From Symbiodinium kawagutii (taxonomy: Eukaryota > Sar > Dinophyceae > Suessiales > Symbiodiniaceae): a DNA stretch of 64,000 nt. The notes under the pieces are model-generated. The model was not told where the DNA came from. It was given only the letters and a program-made list of their open reading frames with translations, and did not search any database. The stretch covers positions 888 to 64,887 of the forward strand of contig VSDK01010616.1 of the NCBI GenBank assembly GCA_009767595.1. The letters are read 5' to 3'. The position numbers and the translations under genes are program-made. Below are positions 1 through 10,500 of this stretch, in pieces; position 1 is the first letter of the stretch, and every line of letters begins with the position of its first letter.

Positions 1-88
1 ACATGTCTTCTGACATATCTTCCGACATTCTCTCTGACATTCTTTCTGGCATATCTTTTGACATTCTTTCTGACATCTTTTCTGACAC
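1..88. repeat. Degenerate 14-15 bp tandem repeat at left edge
   Basis: Six or so imperfect units of the type tctgacattcttt, continuing off the window. It directly abuts the 40-bp minisatellite. Confidence 0.8.
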
Positions 89-90
89 CT

Positions 91-222
91 TTGAGGTCCG
101 GCAGCGACCACTAGTCGTGCATGGTGGTGGTTGAGGTCCGGCAGCGACCACTAGTCGTGCATGGTGGTGGTTGAGGTCCGGCAGCGACCACTAGTCGTGC
201 ATGGTCGTGGTTGAGGTCCGGC
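91..222. repeat. 40-bp minisatellite, three units plus a partial
   Basis: Unit starts ttgaggtccggcagcgacca at 91, 131 and 171, with a 12-base partial at 211. Units 1 and 2 are identical; unit 3 differs by one base (tcg for tgg near its end). Confidence 0.95.
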
Positions 223-285
223 GAGGAGGAGGACAAGGAGGAGAAGAAGGAGAAGGAGGAGGAGGAGGAGGACGAGGAGGAGTCA
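223..285. repeat. Purine tract (GAG/GAA/GGA)
   Basis: A run of imperfect gag/gga triplets right after the minisatellite. On the minus strand it translates as poly-Ser, so a gene predictor may call a false protein. Confidence 0.8.
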
Positions 286-1197
286 GCTCTGATAAAATCT
301 AACAACCCTCACCTGACAGGTGGGGAAAAACAGATTTGAGGACGCTTCCTGACCCCCAACATTACAAATTGAGAAGGTCTGATCACGCATGATGTTCTGC
401 ACTCAACCATCAATGGCGGACAATGTATTTGGAGTTGTGCTGAGTAGATTTGAACAGCCGTTTTTGAACAGTGATACACAGGCCTAATTGAATTTGACTT
501 CATCGTGGACGGATAGCATACCTGCAGCTGAGACAACAATTGTGCCTATGCGGAACAATGTTTAGAAGTGAATCAACAAATCGAAGAAAAATGCCAAGCA
601 ATTGTTCGGCAATGAACCAACAAATTGAAGATAAACACTGAATGGTATGTATACTGCTACTCTTTCAACATTCGCATGAAACAGCTCTACTGATTGGTTG
701 CTCAACAGCAGCAATGCAGCCACAAACCAGTGAACAAACCGGGCCATTCGGCGAACCCAGGAATGCCAACGGTGGGCGCAAATCATTTCCCCCAACCTTT
801 GCGTGATATCACAAACCAGAATAAACATCCAACAAGGAACAGCAAAACCCTCCAGTATTTTTGTATAGTGATGATTCAGCCGACTTAGCCATGCAAAATA
901 TCACATTGCTGTTGTAAGAAATGACATGATCGCAGGTATGCTTCGCGGAGTCCTACTTTCGCACAGAATCTCTTTTGGGGTCCCTCAATAGAACACATAC
1001 CCAAATGGATTTATCTGGTATTCCGACCAATCATTCAAAACCCCAAAACAAGCCTTCATAGATCACCTATTACATCCTACAACCAGCTGCCAAATCCAAT
1101 TGCCCTCTGTCATTCTGAACACATACCCTGCTGGCTCAGTTGGGGTTGAGTTTCATACCACCTCGCGAAGAAACGAGTTGTCTTCTGAAAATGTAAG

Positions 1198-1298
1198 TGT
1201 TTCGAAAAATAAGAGACCCCCCCAGTTCCCCAGTCATTATCCTTCATGTTGAGTATCAAACCTACCATAACTTTGGGGTCCCCATGGCGAAACCACCT
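1198..1298. mobile_element. Family A palindromic element, diverged
   Basis: Left arm gtttcgaaaaataagagacc, right arm ggggtccccatggcgaaacc; the arms are inverted copies of each other with mismatches. Confidence 0.55.
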
Positions 1299-1594
1299 TG
1301 CCATAGACTTCAAACTGCTTACCGTGACTCCCCAACCCTTGTTGGCGCCGCCACCTGTCACTAGGAATGGTCTGCTTCAGCAACTGTGTACGCCAAGACA
1401 CGACAAAAAAGAGTATGGCGTACACCAAATGAACCTCTGGAGTGCGCCCTAACGATGGTGAAGCACGGTTCATGATGGTGAATGATTTATGAGCCCTTGA
1501 ATGACAAGTGATGGTTACTGATGCTGCCAGGATATTACCGAAGAAAACTGTGGTAACCACGGTAACCATGGTGCTACCGATGGGCAGCACCTGC

Positions 1595-1693
1595 CTGGTT
1601 GGTGGTTTCGACCCCTATGAAAAATATCAGCCAACCAACCAATTGTTACTACTGGAGAAAATGAAAAAACATGTGAATGAAACCACCAACCAG
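1595..1693. mobile_element. Family B inverted-repeat element
   Basis: Ends are ctggttggtggtttcgaccc and aatgaaaccaccaaccag, inverted copies of each other; the centre includes atgaaaaatatcagccaacc. Confidence 0.75.
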
Positions 1694-2082
1694 TAGTTGT
1701 TGAATCAACCAACCAACCATCCCAACAAGAAAATAAACCAGGTCTAAAACCACCAACCAGTTGCAGCCGTGATCTCAAACCTTGACCTGAGGCTTTCCAA
1801 TGAAGCCCCCTCCTTGCCGATGGCTTCTATGTGTACACATATGATATGTGCCTGCAAGCCTTGAGGTGTAGAGAATTCCAGTATATTTACAGTACGTATA
1901 TGGGCAATGTATGCATATTGAAACAAAAATATTTGGATTTGTCCGCACATGATGCACTCTTTTGCTTGGTTGCTTTGCTAATTCACCTCCGACAGTCCAT
2001 AGTCCAAAGTCGTCAGGCCAGAATATGAGAGTCGTCTCAAAAATAATATCATTGTGACCTGCAAACCTTGAACTTGTCTATC

Positions 2083-2188
2083 TGGTGGTTTCTCACAATA
2101 GGGGTCTCCCCACTTATCATTCAGTTTATTCACCCTTTACAGTACTAAACCACCGAGAACTTTGGGCGTTCCCTTAGGAAACCACCAT
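2083..2188. mobile_element. Family A palindromic element
   Basis: Starts tggtggtttctcacaatagg and ends ttaggaaaccaccatg. Confidence 0.65.
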
Positions 2189-3239
2189 GTGTAAACTGAC
2201 ACAGTTTGAAAAAGGGTAGTGATTGCACTTGGCATGCAGTCTTTGTGGTGCAAATATATATATGTATATATATATATAAATATGTGTATATACGCAATAG
2301 GTAAATATATCCCAATACTGTAAACATACGCGTATTTATTTATATATATATATATATTCATTTAATTTCATTTATTTATAAGTAAATATGTGTATTTTAT
2401 GTACACACATGTATAGATAAAGACAGAAACATGACTTGCCTAGATATAATCTTACAAATATGTGTTCAAACTGTGGCAAAAATGAGGTGACTATCGCTGA
2501 ACCAGCATGAACATATGCTCAATTCATTGGAGCTCCTGCTTCACAGCAACGATTCCACATCAAAGCACCTTGGTGATGTGCATCACATGGACTTGTCTCC
2601 ACATACCTGGACTTGCAATGCGTTGTTTAGTAATCCATTCCCAAATTTCAGGCCCAGGCCAGCAAGCTTGGTTGACTACCACGGAAAGTCACCACAGAAA
2701 GGGATTGCACATGTAACAATGGAATAGAAAACACTCTATGCGAAAATACATCATGTCTCCTCACGATGTGGGCATGCAGTTTTGGGTGTGCATCAACAGT
2801 CTGATGAATGTGTGAATCAATGATTCGCCCTAAAAAATATAACTTTGGTATGGAAGCCAGGATACCAAATTCATACATAGCATTGCTTGGGGCCATTTTG
2901 TCACCAGACTCATTTACTGATGGCTTGTGTAATGCTCTTGCATGATTGGGTGTCCATCCGTTCTTGTCTCAACAATATTCGTGCCTCAGCTTCAATTTGT
3001 GCCTTGCGCACAGCATTGTTAAAAGCACAAGGAGAACTACTAGTATGATAAGGGCTTGTGCATGCGGGTCAGAACATTGTACTCCCGGGCTGATCCAGGA
3101 TGCTCACCATCCTACCTTTGATGATGGCCTATCGCCCATCACTTGGGTGTGTCCATACATGGTGTATACCCAAATCTTGTGGTTCCTCAACAGTCAGAGC
3201 ACTTTCATTGACTTTCCATCAGGTGGTCTTGAAGTTCCC

Positions 3240-3419
3240 CGTTCAGATGAAATCGCTGCTGGGGAGCTGAAAAGAAGTCCGTGTCCCTGAAATCCAGCTG
3301 AATCCCCAGAAAGGCCGCATTGGAAGCAATCACCGCAGCCCAAAGGAGATCAAAGTAGGGCGAATGAGCTAAGCTCGTCGCACACGCGTTAACACTTTCC
3401 GCCCGAAATTCCAGGGTTC
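3240..3419 (-). CDS. Exon with voltage-gated ion channel S1-like segment
   Basis: Minus-strand frame beginning after gatcag|G. It reads TLEFRAESVNACATSLAHS, then the hydrophobic stretch YFDLLWAAVIASNAAFLGIQ and LDFRDTDFF. A short amphipathic lead, then S-x-x-FD and about 18 hydrophobic residues with a central Asn, ending GIQ-x-D, is the usual look of the first transmembrane helix of the many dinoflagellate 4-TM/6-TM ion-transport proteins. No S2-S4 exon was found in the 3.2 kb downstream. The open frame extends on both sides, so the boundaries are approximate. It lies downstream of the WDR17-like 3' end and is probably a different gene. Confidence 0.45.
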
Positions 3420-4913
3420 CTGATCGCAGTGTCGACAAGGCTAAGGCTGCAAAGACCCTCGTCAAAGCACATGTATATTGAACATGGTAGAAGGCATATA
3501 CAGTCATCAACTATGTATGATGAACTTTGGACATGATGTCATCTAGCACACAACTACATGTAAGACCAGGTGACTAGCTATGGTGGCTATGGCGCTCATA
3601 GGTATGATTTTTTGGGAGCTAATTTCCAGGAATCACGATCTGCCATCTTCTGGTATCAAGACTCATGTCATATATCTCATCTGTGTTTTGTAGCTCACGA
3701 TTTTTGCTACAGTTCGGTAGGATTGGAAAGAAACTGGAGTCTTGGTTTGAAAGGACCACGTGGCTCCAGACTTAAACTAGGGATAGAAAATATATGATAA
3801 AAAGTATATGATGATGGTGACTACCTAGATAAAGATTGGTAAAAACTAGGAATAGGGGTCTAAAACATCTGGTCATTACAACCGCGAGATCTCAGATTGT
3901 GAGAGTGCCCACACCCTACGCGACCACCCAAGAACAGTCCAACAATCGCTGGTTCAGCGAGAGCAGGAGTAGATCTGGTGCTATCGATTCACTGGAGGAG
4001 AAACTAAGTTGCCAGCTACAAAACTATCCTCGAAGGTCATGCAATTGTTCACTGTCTGCAACCAGTGGCAACCATGATGTTTCAACGCAAGCGCATCATT
4101 GTTCGTGGTGAAGTCGTTGCAACTTGCTCACTCTTGGCACTGTAAGCAAAAAAGCAATTCTTCAAAACAACTTCCAAACATCTCCACATTCCGGAATACA
4201 ATGGCATAACAGCAGGTGTATCCAATACCAGGAATTAAAACGACATCCCGGAGTCCCATGATACTCTGTAAAACCAAAATCAATTGCTAGAGATAGAATT
4301 AATTGCTTCAGACAGCTGTTGAGGCTTGTCCATTGTGATCAACATCCAATCATCCCTAGCACCCATGTTTTGTGAACAAACAAGTCCCCAGCCCGCGCTG
4401 CTCCACCAAAGGTCGAATCTGCCGGCTCAAATGAGGCAAATGGCCACCTCAGAAGCTTGCTGAAGCAACCACTTGAACCCCAAGAGGACTTTTGCATCAG
4501 GGACACCAACGTGTGCCATATCAAAATTAACGTAAATATGCGATATCATTGTATAATCTAATAAACCACTTAATCGTATATGTTTTTACATATATATATA
4601 TATAGAGTATAACCTAAAATACCACTTAATTAAACATATAGTATAACTGTAAAACCACATATACAGTGCCACTCTGACATCGTGTTAGTAAGGTCATATC
4701 AACTTCTGGATCTCCCATCCGCCCGTACCCGGTACGAATTCGCCCGGCAACGGGATGCACTCTCGTAACCTCAGGGCGCAGACTCGTCGCAAAGCGTGCC
4801 CCAACTGAGACAGACTCCCTCCATCAGAGCAACCAGGTTCGTACTCAGAATTTTCATCCTCAATCAACAAATAGTTCAACTTGTTTCCCTAGTCATGAAC
4901 CCATCACTCAACA

Positions 4914-4914
4914 A

Positions 4915-4958
<44 letters not shown>

Positions 4959-4959
4959 C
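4914..4959. repeat. (ATC)n microsatellite
   Basis: Fifteen units on the plus strand, followed by ctgatcgacc. Confidence 0.95.
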
Positions 4960-5802
4960 CCTGATCGACCGTCATCGGCTACTATCAGCTGTCCTAGAGA
5001 CCCGCGTGATCCATCACAAGCAGGGATCATCAATTGAACACCACACACCCTGCGCCGTGTATCTGGCAATAAATTCGTGCCTTGACAGCAGTGAAAACTC
5101 ACTAGATGGTTTGTGGCTATTCAACTACTACCAAGCTTCGATGTTGCCAAGAAAGTTAACGAAACCCTGAGTATAGACTAACTTGAGGCGTGTATTCACT
5201 TGGGGGCTTCTGAAAATAGGGGTGCTCCCAGTGATCATTCTTTTATATTAACCACGTACAGAAACAAATCATTCATTTGTCTGATCCACCCTATTTTGAG
5301 AAGACCGGCATATAGTAGTTGTGTAGCCATTACGGCTGGTGCTTGTCCCCTATCTAATCCCTATCATAGACCATTATAATCCCCAAACTGGCTTGAGTTG
5401 GTGATTATTCCTGAATTAAATGCTATTATACTCCCCTATAGCTTGAGAACCCCCCTTTTATTTTAAGACACTCCAACCAACAAGGTCAGACTCCTTGCCA
5501 TCCCCGCTGATAGGAAACCAGGGCAACTGTTCTGACAGCCAATCAAGACAATTGGACTATGATTTGTTGTCGGCCAGATGTATTCAACATGTACATGCCT
5601 GTAAATAAATGAATATATATATATATACCATATGTTGAATCTCAATCACAATGTATTTAATAATACATATATATATAGCAATAGATATTATATATACATA
5701 TAATGTATTTATGAAATAAACACATCAATGTGCATATGAGTCTTTTGAGTACATATATGTGCGAATGATATGTATATCTAAAGCAGAACGTGATGATATA
5801 GA

Positions 5803-5833
5803 CTAATACATATATATATATATATATATATAG
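5803..5833. repeat. (AT)n microsatellite
   Basis: Uninterrupted at run within an AT-rich stretch (5600-5880). Similar runs occur at 2258-2278, 2341-2356, 19054-19068 and 52899-52924. Confidence 0.9.
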
Positions 5834-6262
5834 AAACAAATATACATATATACATACGCACACTATGCAAATACAAAACAGGTGTATACGTATCTCCAAA
5901 ATGACGTCCGTGTCAGTGCTCACAATGGGTCAGTGAGTCCCAAGTATCTCCACCGCTGATCCGTGACAAGACGACAGGGCCAGCCAAGGAGCTGCCGCAT
6001 TTTTTCAGCATGACCTCCGGGTCGCAACCAGGGAGAATGGGAGTTCAAGACTGTTCAGAGATTCCAAAGCCCAGGTGTCATCTCAGGAAACATTGTTTGT
6101 TTGCAAAATTCTGAGATTGTCAAACATTTGGGATGATGAAATGTTCTGTGACCTCTAGTTGGGAAAGGAAGTCAAGAATGAATCGACAGTGGCATTGAAG
6201 CTGCAGAATCAGCGAAACCATCGTCATCAATCCTCATTTGTTGATGCTCAGGCACTATCATC

Positions 6263-6380
6263 TGGCGGTCTCTCAAAATAGAAGACCCCCCAAATCATCC
6301 ATTCATATTTTTTTATCATTTCGAACTATAAACCAACCATAACTTTGGGTACTCCTATGGCGGCTTTTCGAAACCACCAT
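6263..6380. mobile_element. Family A palindromic element
   Basis: Starts tggcggtctctcaaaataga and ends cttttcgaaaccaccat. Contains the internal aaaccaaccataactttggg segment typical of the family. Confidence 0.65.
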
Positions 6381-6483
6381 CTGCAGCAGTTGCAACCTGC
6401 TGTCGCAAGGTGGGCCGCTTCCGGGGCACCTTGTGGAGATCTGGGCCAGGTTGATCGGGCGATCCTCCCTTGGTTCCCGTCAC

Positions 6484-6506
6484 CACGCTGCTATTGCCTT
6501 CATCGC
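6484..6506 (-). other. Possible micro-exon AMKAIAAW
   Basis: After cgcccag|G it reads AMKAIAA plus TG before a GT donor. That recalls the NDALMWAKVNPF end of WDR17, but 23 bases give little evidence. A further patch downstream reads EDRPINLAQISTR. Confidence 0.25.
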
Positions 6507-6699
6507 CTGGGCGGATCGCACACCCACAATATGCACATGGTCTAAGTTGTTTGTTCCTTCAATCATATAGATGGTTATCCTCTACAACCCATCACACCCA
6601 ACCACGAAAAACAAATCATTCGCGCTGACCAAGCTTTGTCACTTCGAAAAAGCAACCAAAACCAAGCATCTTTTTGGGCCCCAGTTTCTGGCTCGAGAA

Positions 6700-6860
6700 A
6701 GCCAAGCTGTTGAGAGCTCGCAACTGGTGAAGCCCAGGCACTGTCTTTCACCTCGATGTCCTCGGCCCATGTGACCACAGTGTGCGCTCCATCCGCCGGA
6801 TGGTCACAGCCGGCGACCTCACCATGCAACTCCTGGAGTTTGCAGCTCGTAGGGTATGGT
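6700..6860 (-). other. GC-rich patch, possible 3' exon of the WDR17-like gene
   Basis: Three minus-strand frames are open in part. One reads ELHGEVAGCDHPADGAHTVV and ends at an AG|GT junction after EDIE; another reads RRMERTLWSHGPRTS. It lies where the WDR17-like C terminus should be, but neither frame matches it clearly. Confidence 0.3.
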
Positions 6861-6985
6861 GCTGGGGGCGCCCTCGGGTTCTGGGATGGTTGTGATTTTA
6901 TCGGGATCGACTTGCAAATAGGGGACCTCCAAAAATTGATTTAGTTTCTCAACTAATGGCACGTGATGACATACCGGGTCATCAA

Positions 6986-7093
6986 ATGGTTGTTTCTCAA
7001 GGCAAAGGGGTACCCCTAAATCATCCAATGTGAATGGTTTTTTGTAATAAAGCAACAATTTTGGGGGTACCCCTATTTCAAAAACACACATAT
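6986..7093. mobile_element. Family A palindromic element
   Basis: Arms are ggtaccccta on both sides (self-complementary ends); outer ends have drifted to atggttgtttctc and aaaaacacacatatg. Confidence 0.6.
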
Positions 7094-7442
7094 GTTGTTA
7101 TAAGTTGATGCGCAAAAAAGAAGCGGTGCTTAAAACAAATGCCGGTCATCTAATGATTTCATATTGACAATGTGGCTGTCAATGTTGTTTTCAGTGATGG
7201 TGCAGGTCATGCTCATGGTTGTCATGGTCGCGCCGGCCACGGTACGGCTGGATCTAAGCAACAAAGCTTTGTGTAGTGCCATCGTAATGAATCACAATTG
7301 ACTGGCATCCTCTGTGCCCTTACAACTTCTGAATATCACAACACAGCTACAGGAAGCCGATCATCAATATAAATATTGTAGTTGCCCTTACAACTTCTGA
7401 ATCTTGGTCAACTGCTAATGGCTGTCGCAGCTTGAAGTCAAC

Positions 7443-7503
7443 CATCAATGTCGGCTGTGCCACTGTGGTTCGAATGGCTAGGCAGTGCTGATCCAACTAC
7501 GAA
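7443..7503 (-). CDS. WDR17: WDR17-like exon near the C terminus: [11 protein letters not shown]
   Basis: Acceptor gcagag, then [20 protein letters not shown] and one base before a GT donor. It matches the YVTGSNLPSHSD stretch near the end of WDR17. The frame is open upstream ([14 protein letters not shown]), so the exon may start earlier. The last exon(s) and stop codon were not identified. Confidence 0.6.
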
Positions 7504-10500
7504 CTCTGCCAGCCTCGCATTCAGCCCCAACCCGGCGCAGAAACCAGCGACATGAAAACATCTGAACCTGCCACTGTCATGGTGCCCACTAGTTTGAAGA
7601 CAACTTTTCTCCCATATTTTTTGTTTATTGTCTGCCCATTTCCTTTCGTGGGTGTGCTGAAGTTCAAGTTCTGTTGCAAAACACACACACCACAACAAAA
7701 ACATGTTGATACCTTATCTGGAGAAAAACGCATCATCTTTTGGTATTCTAGAAGTACTATCAGAGTCATCTTGTTTGAGGTTGCTACCTGTCTCTCTAGT
7801 TCCAAGTGCCAACGCAAAACCCTGCGGACCAATCAAATACCCAAGCACACTACACCATTCTCAACCCATATCATGAGACCCTTGTCAACAGCTATTTAGC
7901 CATATTAACCCTTATCATTTACTAAGCACTGCATGGAGTACAGTTAGTTCTTAACCATTTTCAAGCACTATTAAGATCAGCAATATCAACCCTTGAAACC
8001 ATTGCATACCATTGTCTGGTTGGTGGTTTCAACGCCTATGGAATATATTAGTCAACCAACAACCCATTTGTTAAAAACATCTAGGGAAACTAAAACATGT
8101 TTGAAACCACCAACCAGGAGTTGTTTGACCATTACTGGTAACTATTATCTCCTATCAACATTCACTGACCACTATCAATTCACCATGACGATTGCGATTG
8201 TAGTAGCAACCTTGCAATTGCATTATCTATCAACCATGATGGTCATTATCCATTACTAGTCCATTACCCATGTTGACAGCATGACTTCTCATCGAAAATC
8301 AGCAATATCAAGTCCTACAACCATTGCATGCCATTCTTAACTGGTTGGTGGCTTGAACAGGTATTAAACATATGCTTGTCAACCAACCATTTCTTAATAG
8401 TTATACTAGTGAAATCGGCAAAATGTGAATCAAACCACCAACCAGTAGCTGTTTAAGCATTCTGGTTGGTTATTCACCCCTGGCAGTAGTAAGCCCAACC
8501 ACTTCACGCACTATGAAGGCATTCCCAACGCAACTGGCGATTGCAGCTCCGCTGGTTCCTGCTTGATGCGCCGTTCCAGCGAGGACACTTCAAGCTCCAG
8601 CGACCTGGGGGTGTTCATCAAGGGGGAAAAAGGTTGGGGGTTCTCAAGGGTGACTCAAAGAGGAGGGATGATACTAGTTAATAGGAATAATATATGGAAT
8701 AGTAGGGTATTGAATTGGTTAACAGGAATAATATGGAATAATAGGGTATTATACTGGATGATATGGGTTTATGAGGGATGATGCTAGTTGATAGGAATAA
8801 TCACCAAACATTGACAATAGTATATAATTAATAGTAAAAGAACTACTGTTTGGTGGCTTTTCAGTGGTTAACCCAATGGATAATGGTTAACAAAGCTGGG
8901 GATAAGTTCAGCAACAATTTTAGGGGATAGACCAACCATATGGTGGTTTCTCAGCCAGTTTGGGGATTACAATAGTCAACAAGAAGAACAACAACAGCAA
9001 CAACAACAACAACAACAATGTTTGGGGTCCATAAAAGGCATATACCATCGTAGAAATAGAAGAAGAAGAAGAAGTCCTCACTTTTTTGTCAAACCACATC
9101 TGTCATCATATTACAAATGAGTGATTACATCAATAATGTTTTTTTGTAATAAACCCAACATGTTTGGGGTCCTCCCATTTTGAGAAAGCAGTACATAGTC
9201 AGTAACTCCTACAATAGATTTAGAGCATTAGGTTAGGTTCACCCGAATCCTCAAGTATACCAAATTTGATTATCAATTAACCAGCATATTAGTGAGTGAT
9301 AGTCGAAGCTGGTGAATGATAATGAATAATGCAACCCATGGTGAGTTATCAGTTTATATAAGTCTATAAGGGCTGCTAGTACTTCATCATTAAGAACTTG
9401 CGAGAAACACCTCCAGAAAACATTCACTCGAAAAATCTCGAAAATCTATAGATGTTTGGGGCAAGGCCAGTTCCTAGGAAAGGGATCGTGGATGATCAAG
9501 CCAAGTGTTGAGGCGTTGGTCCTTTGGGAGGCTGCTTGGCAGCGTCCAGGATCTGATAGGTGTTAGGACCCGATAATATTTTCAACAAAGATCCTTCCAT
9601 ATCTGCACAGCCGCGTCACTGTTGCAACTGTCTCCGGAAAGTGCCCAGGGCAGTCTGGATGGCAGCATCCATGGCGAGCGTCGCTACGCCCCGAGCACTC
9701 CGAGGGCGCTTGAAAGCGGCTGAGCGCAATCGATGGGTGGGAAGGGCTCAATGGTTGCATTTTCACAGAGGTTCACTTGCTTCACCCACTACCTATGCTT
9801 CCTATTTATTACCTTCTGCTTCACCCTTTCACAGAATCGAGTGATCAAAGATGATCAAAGTAAATGCGACTGCTAAATTACCTATGCTACCTACCTGTAG
9901 GCTTTACTACGGGAATCTTCGGGATAACACTGGTGACCGAGCGTGGGCTACTGTGTCTTGATGGGAAGTTTGAGGGGAACCGAACCTCTTTGCCAGGCAA
10001 GCATAGAAGTACCTGGCATAGACCTTCCCCAGAGGTAACTTGTGAGTTCCATCAAGAATGCTGAGGGTTTGATGGCAATTCTGCACCTATTGGCCTAGCT
10101 TGTAGATGTCCATTCATCATGGCTCTTTAATATCGCTTGGCTTATTAAGGGGCTGAGAACCCCAAAGAATCACTATCCACCCCCCTATAGGGGCTCTTTA
10201 ACGTTCATTGACCATCTTTTTCTGGTGGAATATCCTTGGGAGGTTCACGTACCACACCCGCCACACCCATGATTGATGAGATTACAAGGAACTCTCAATG
10301 ACTCAATGACAATACTCTCACGATGGATGTCGGAGGGGACATCGAAGCAACTTTGGAATGGTGGACTTAGCAAACCTGTCAACAAGAGAACTTGCAGCTG
10401 CACTACTGGCCCACCTTCGCCTTTGCAGCAACCATTCCTCCCTCCAAATGGCCAGAATCAATGTGAACTGCTATGCAGAATCAGCTTGTACTCAATCAGA

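Larger units (their letters stand above)
223..3239. other. No gene recognised
   Basis: Intergenic or intronic DNA with inverted-repeat elements at 1198, 1595 and 2083 and an AT-rich patch at 2250-2400. No frame here looks coding to me. Confidence 0.5.
3420..6483. other. No gene recognised
   Basis: Contains an ATC run and an AT-rich stretch. A GC-rich patch at 4339-4524 has open minus frames (for example VGVPDAKVLLGFKWLLQQAS) and another at 4720-4840; neither could be assigned. A decayed palindromic element covers roughly 5200-5310. Confidence 0.4.

Noticed and set aside
111..305. Minus-strand poly-Ser protein
   Set aside because: Translation of a purine tract and the adjoining minisatellite.
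2885..2910. Possible relic of the dinoflagellate spliced leader (ggccattttgtcaccag)
   Set aside because: Only about ten bases resemble the leader core (gccattttggctcaag); within chance for 64 kb.
3836..4111. Plus-strand frame of 91 codons
   Set aside because: No domain, mixed low-quality composition, no splice context; nothing to support it beyond lack of stops.
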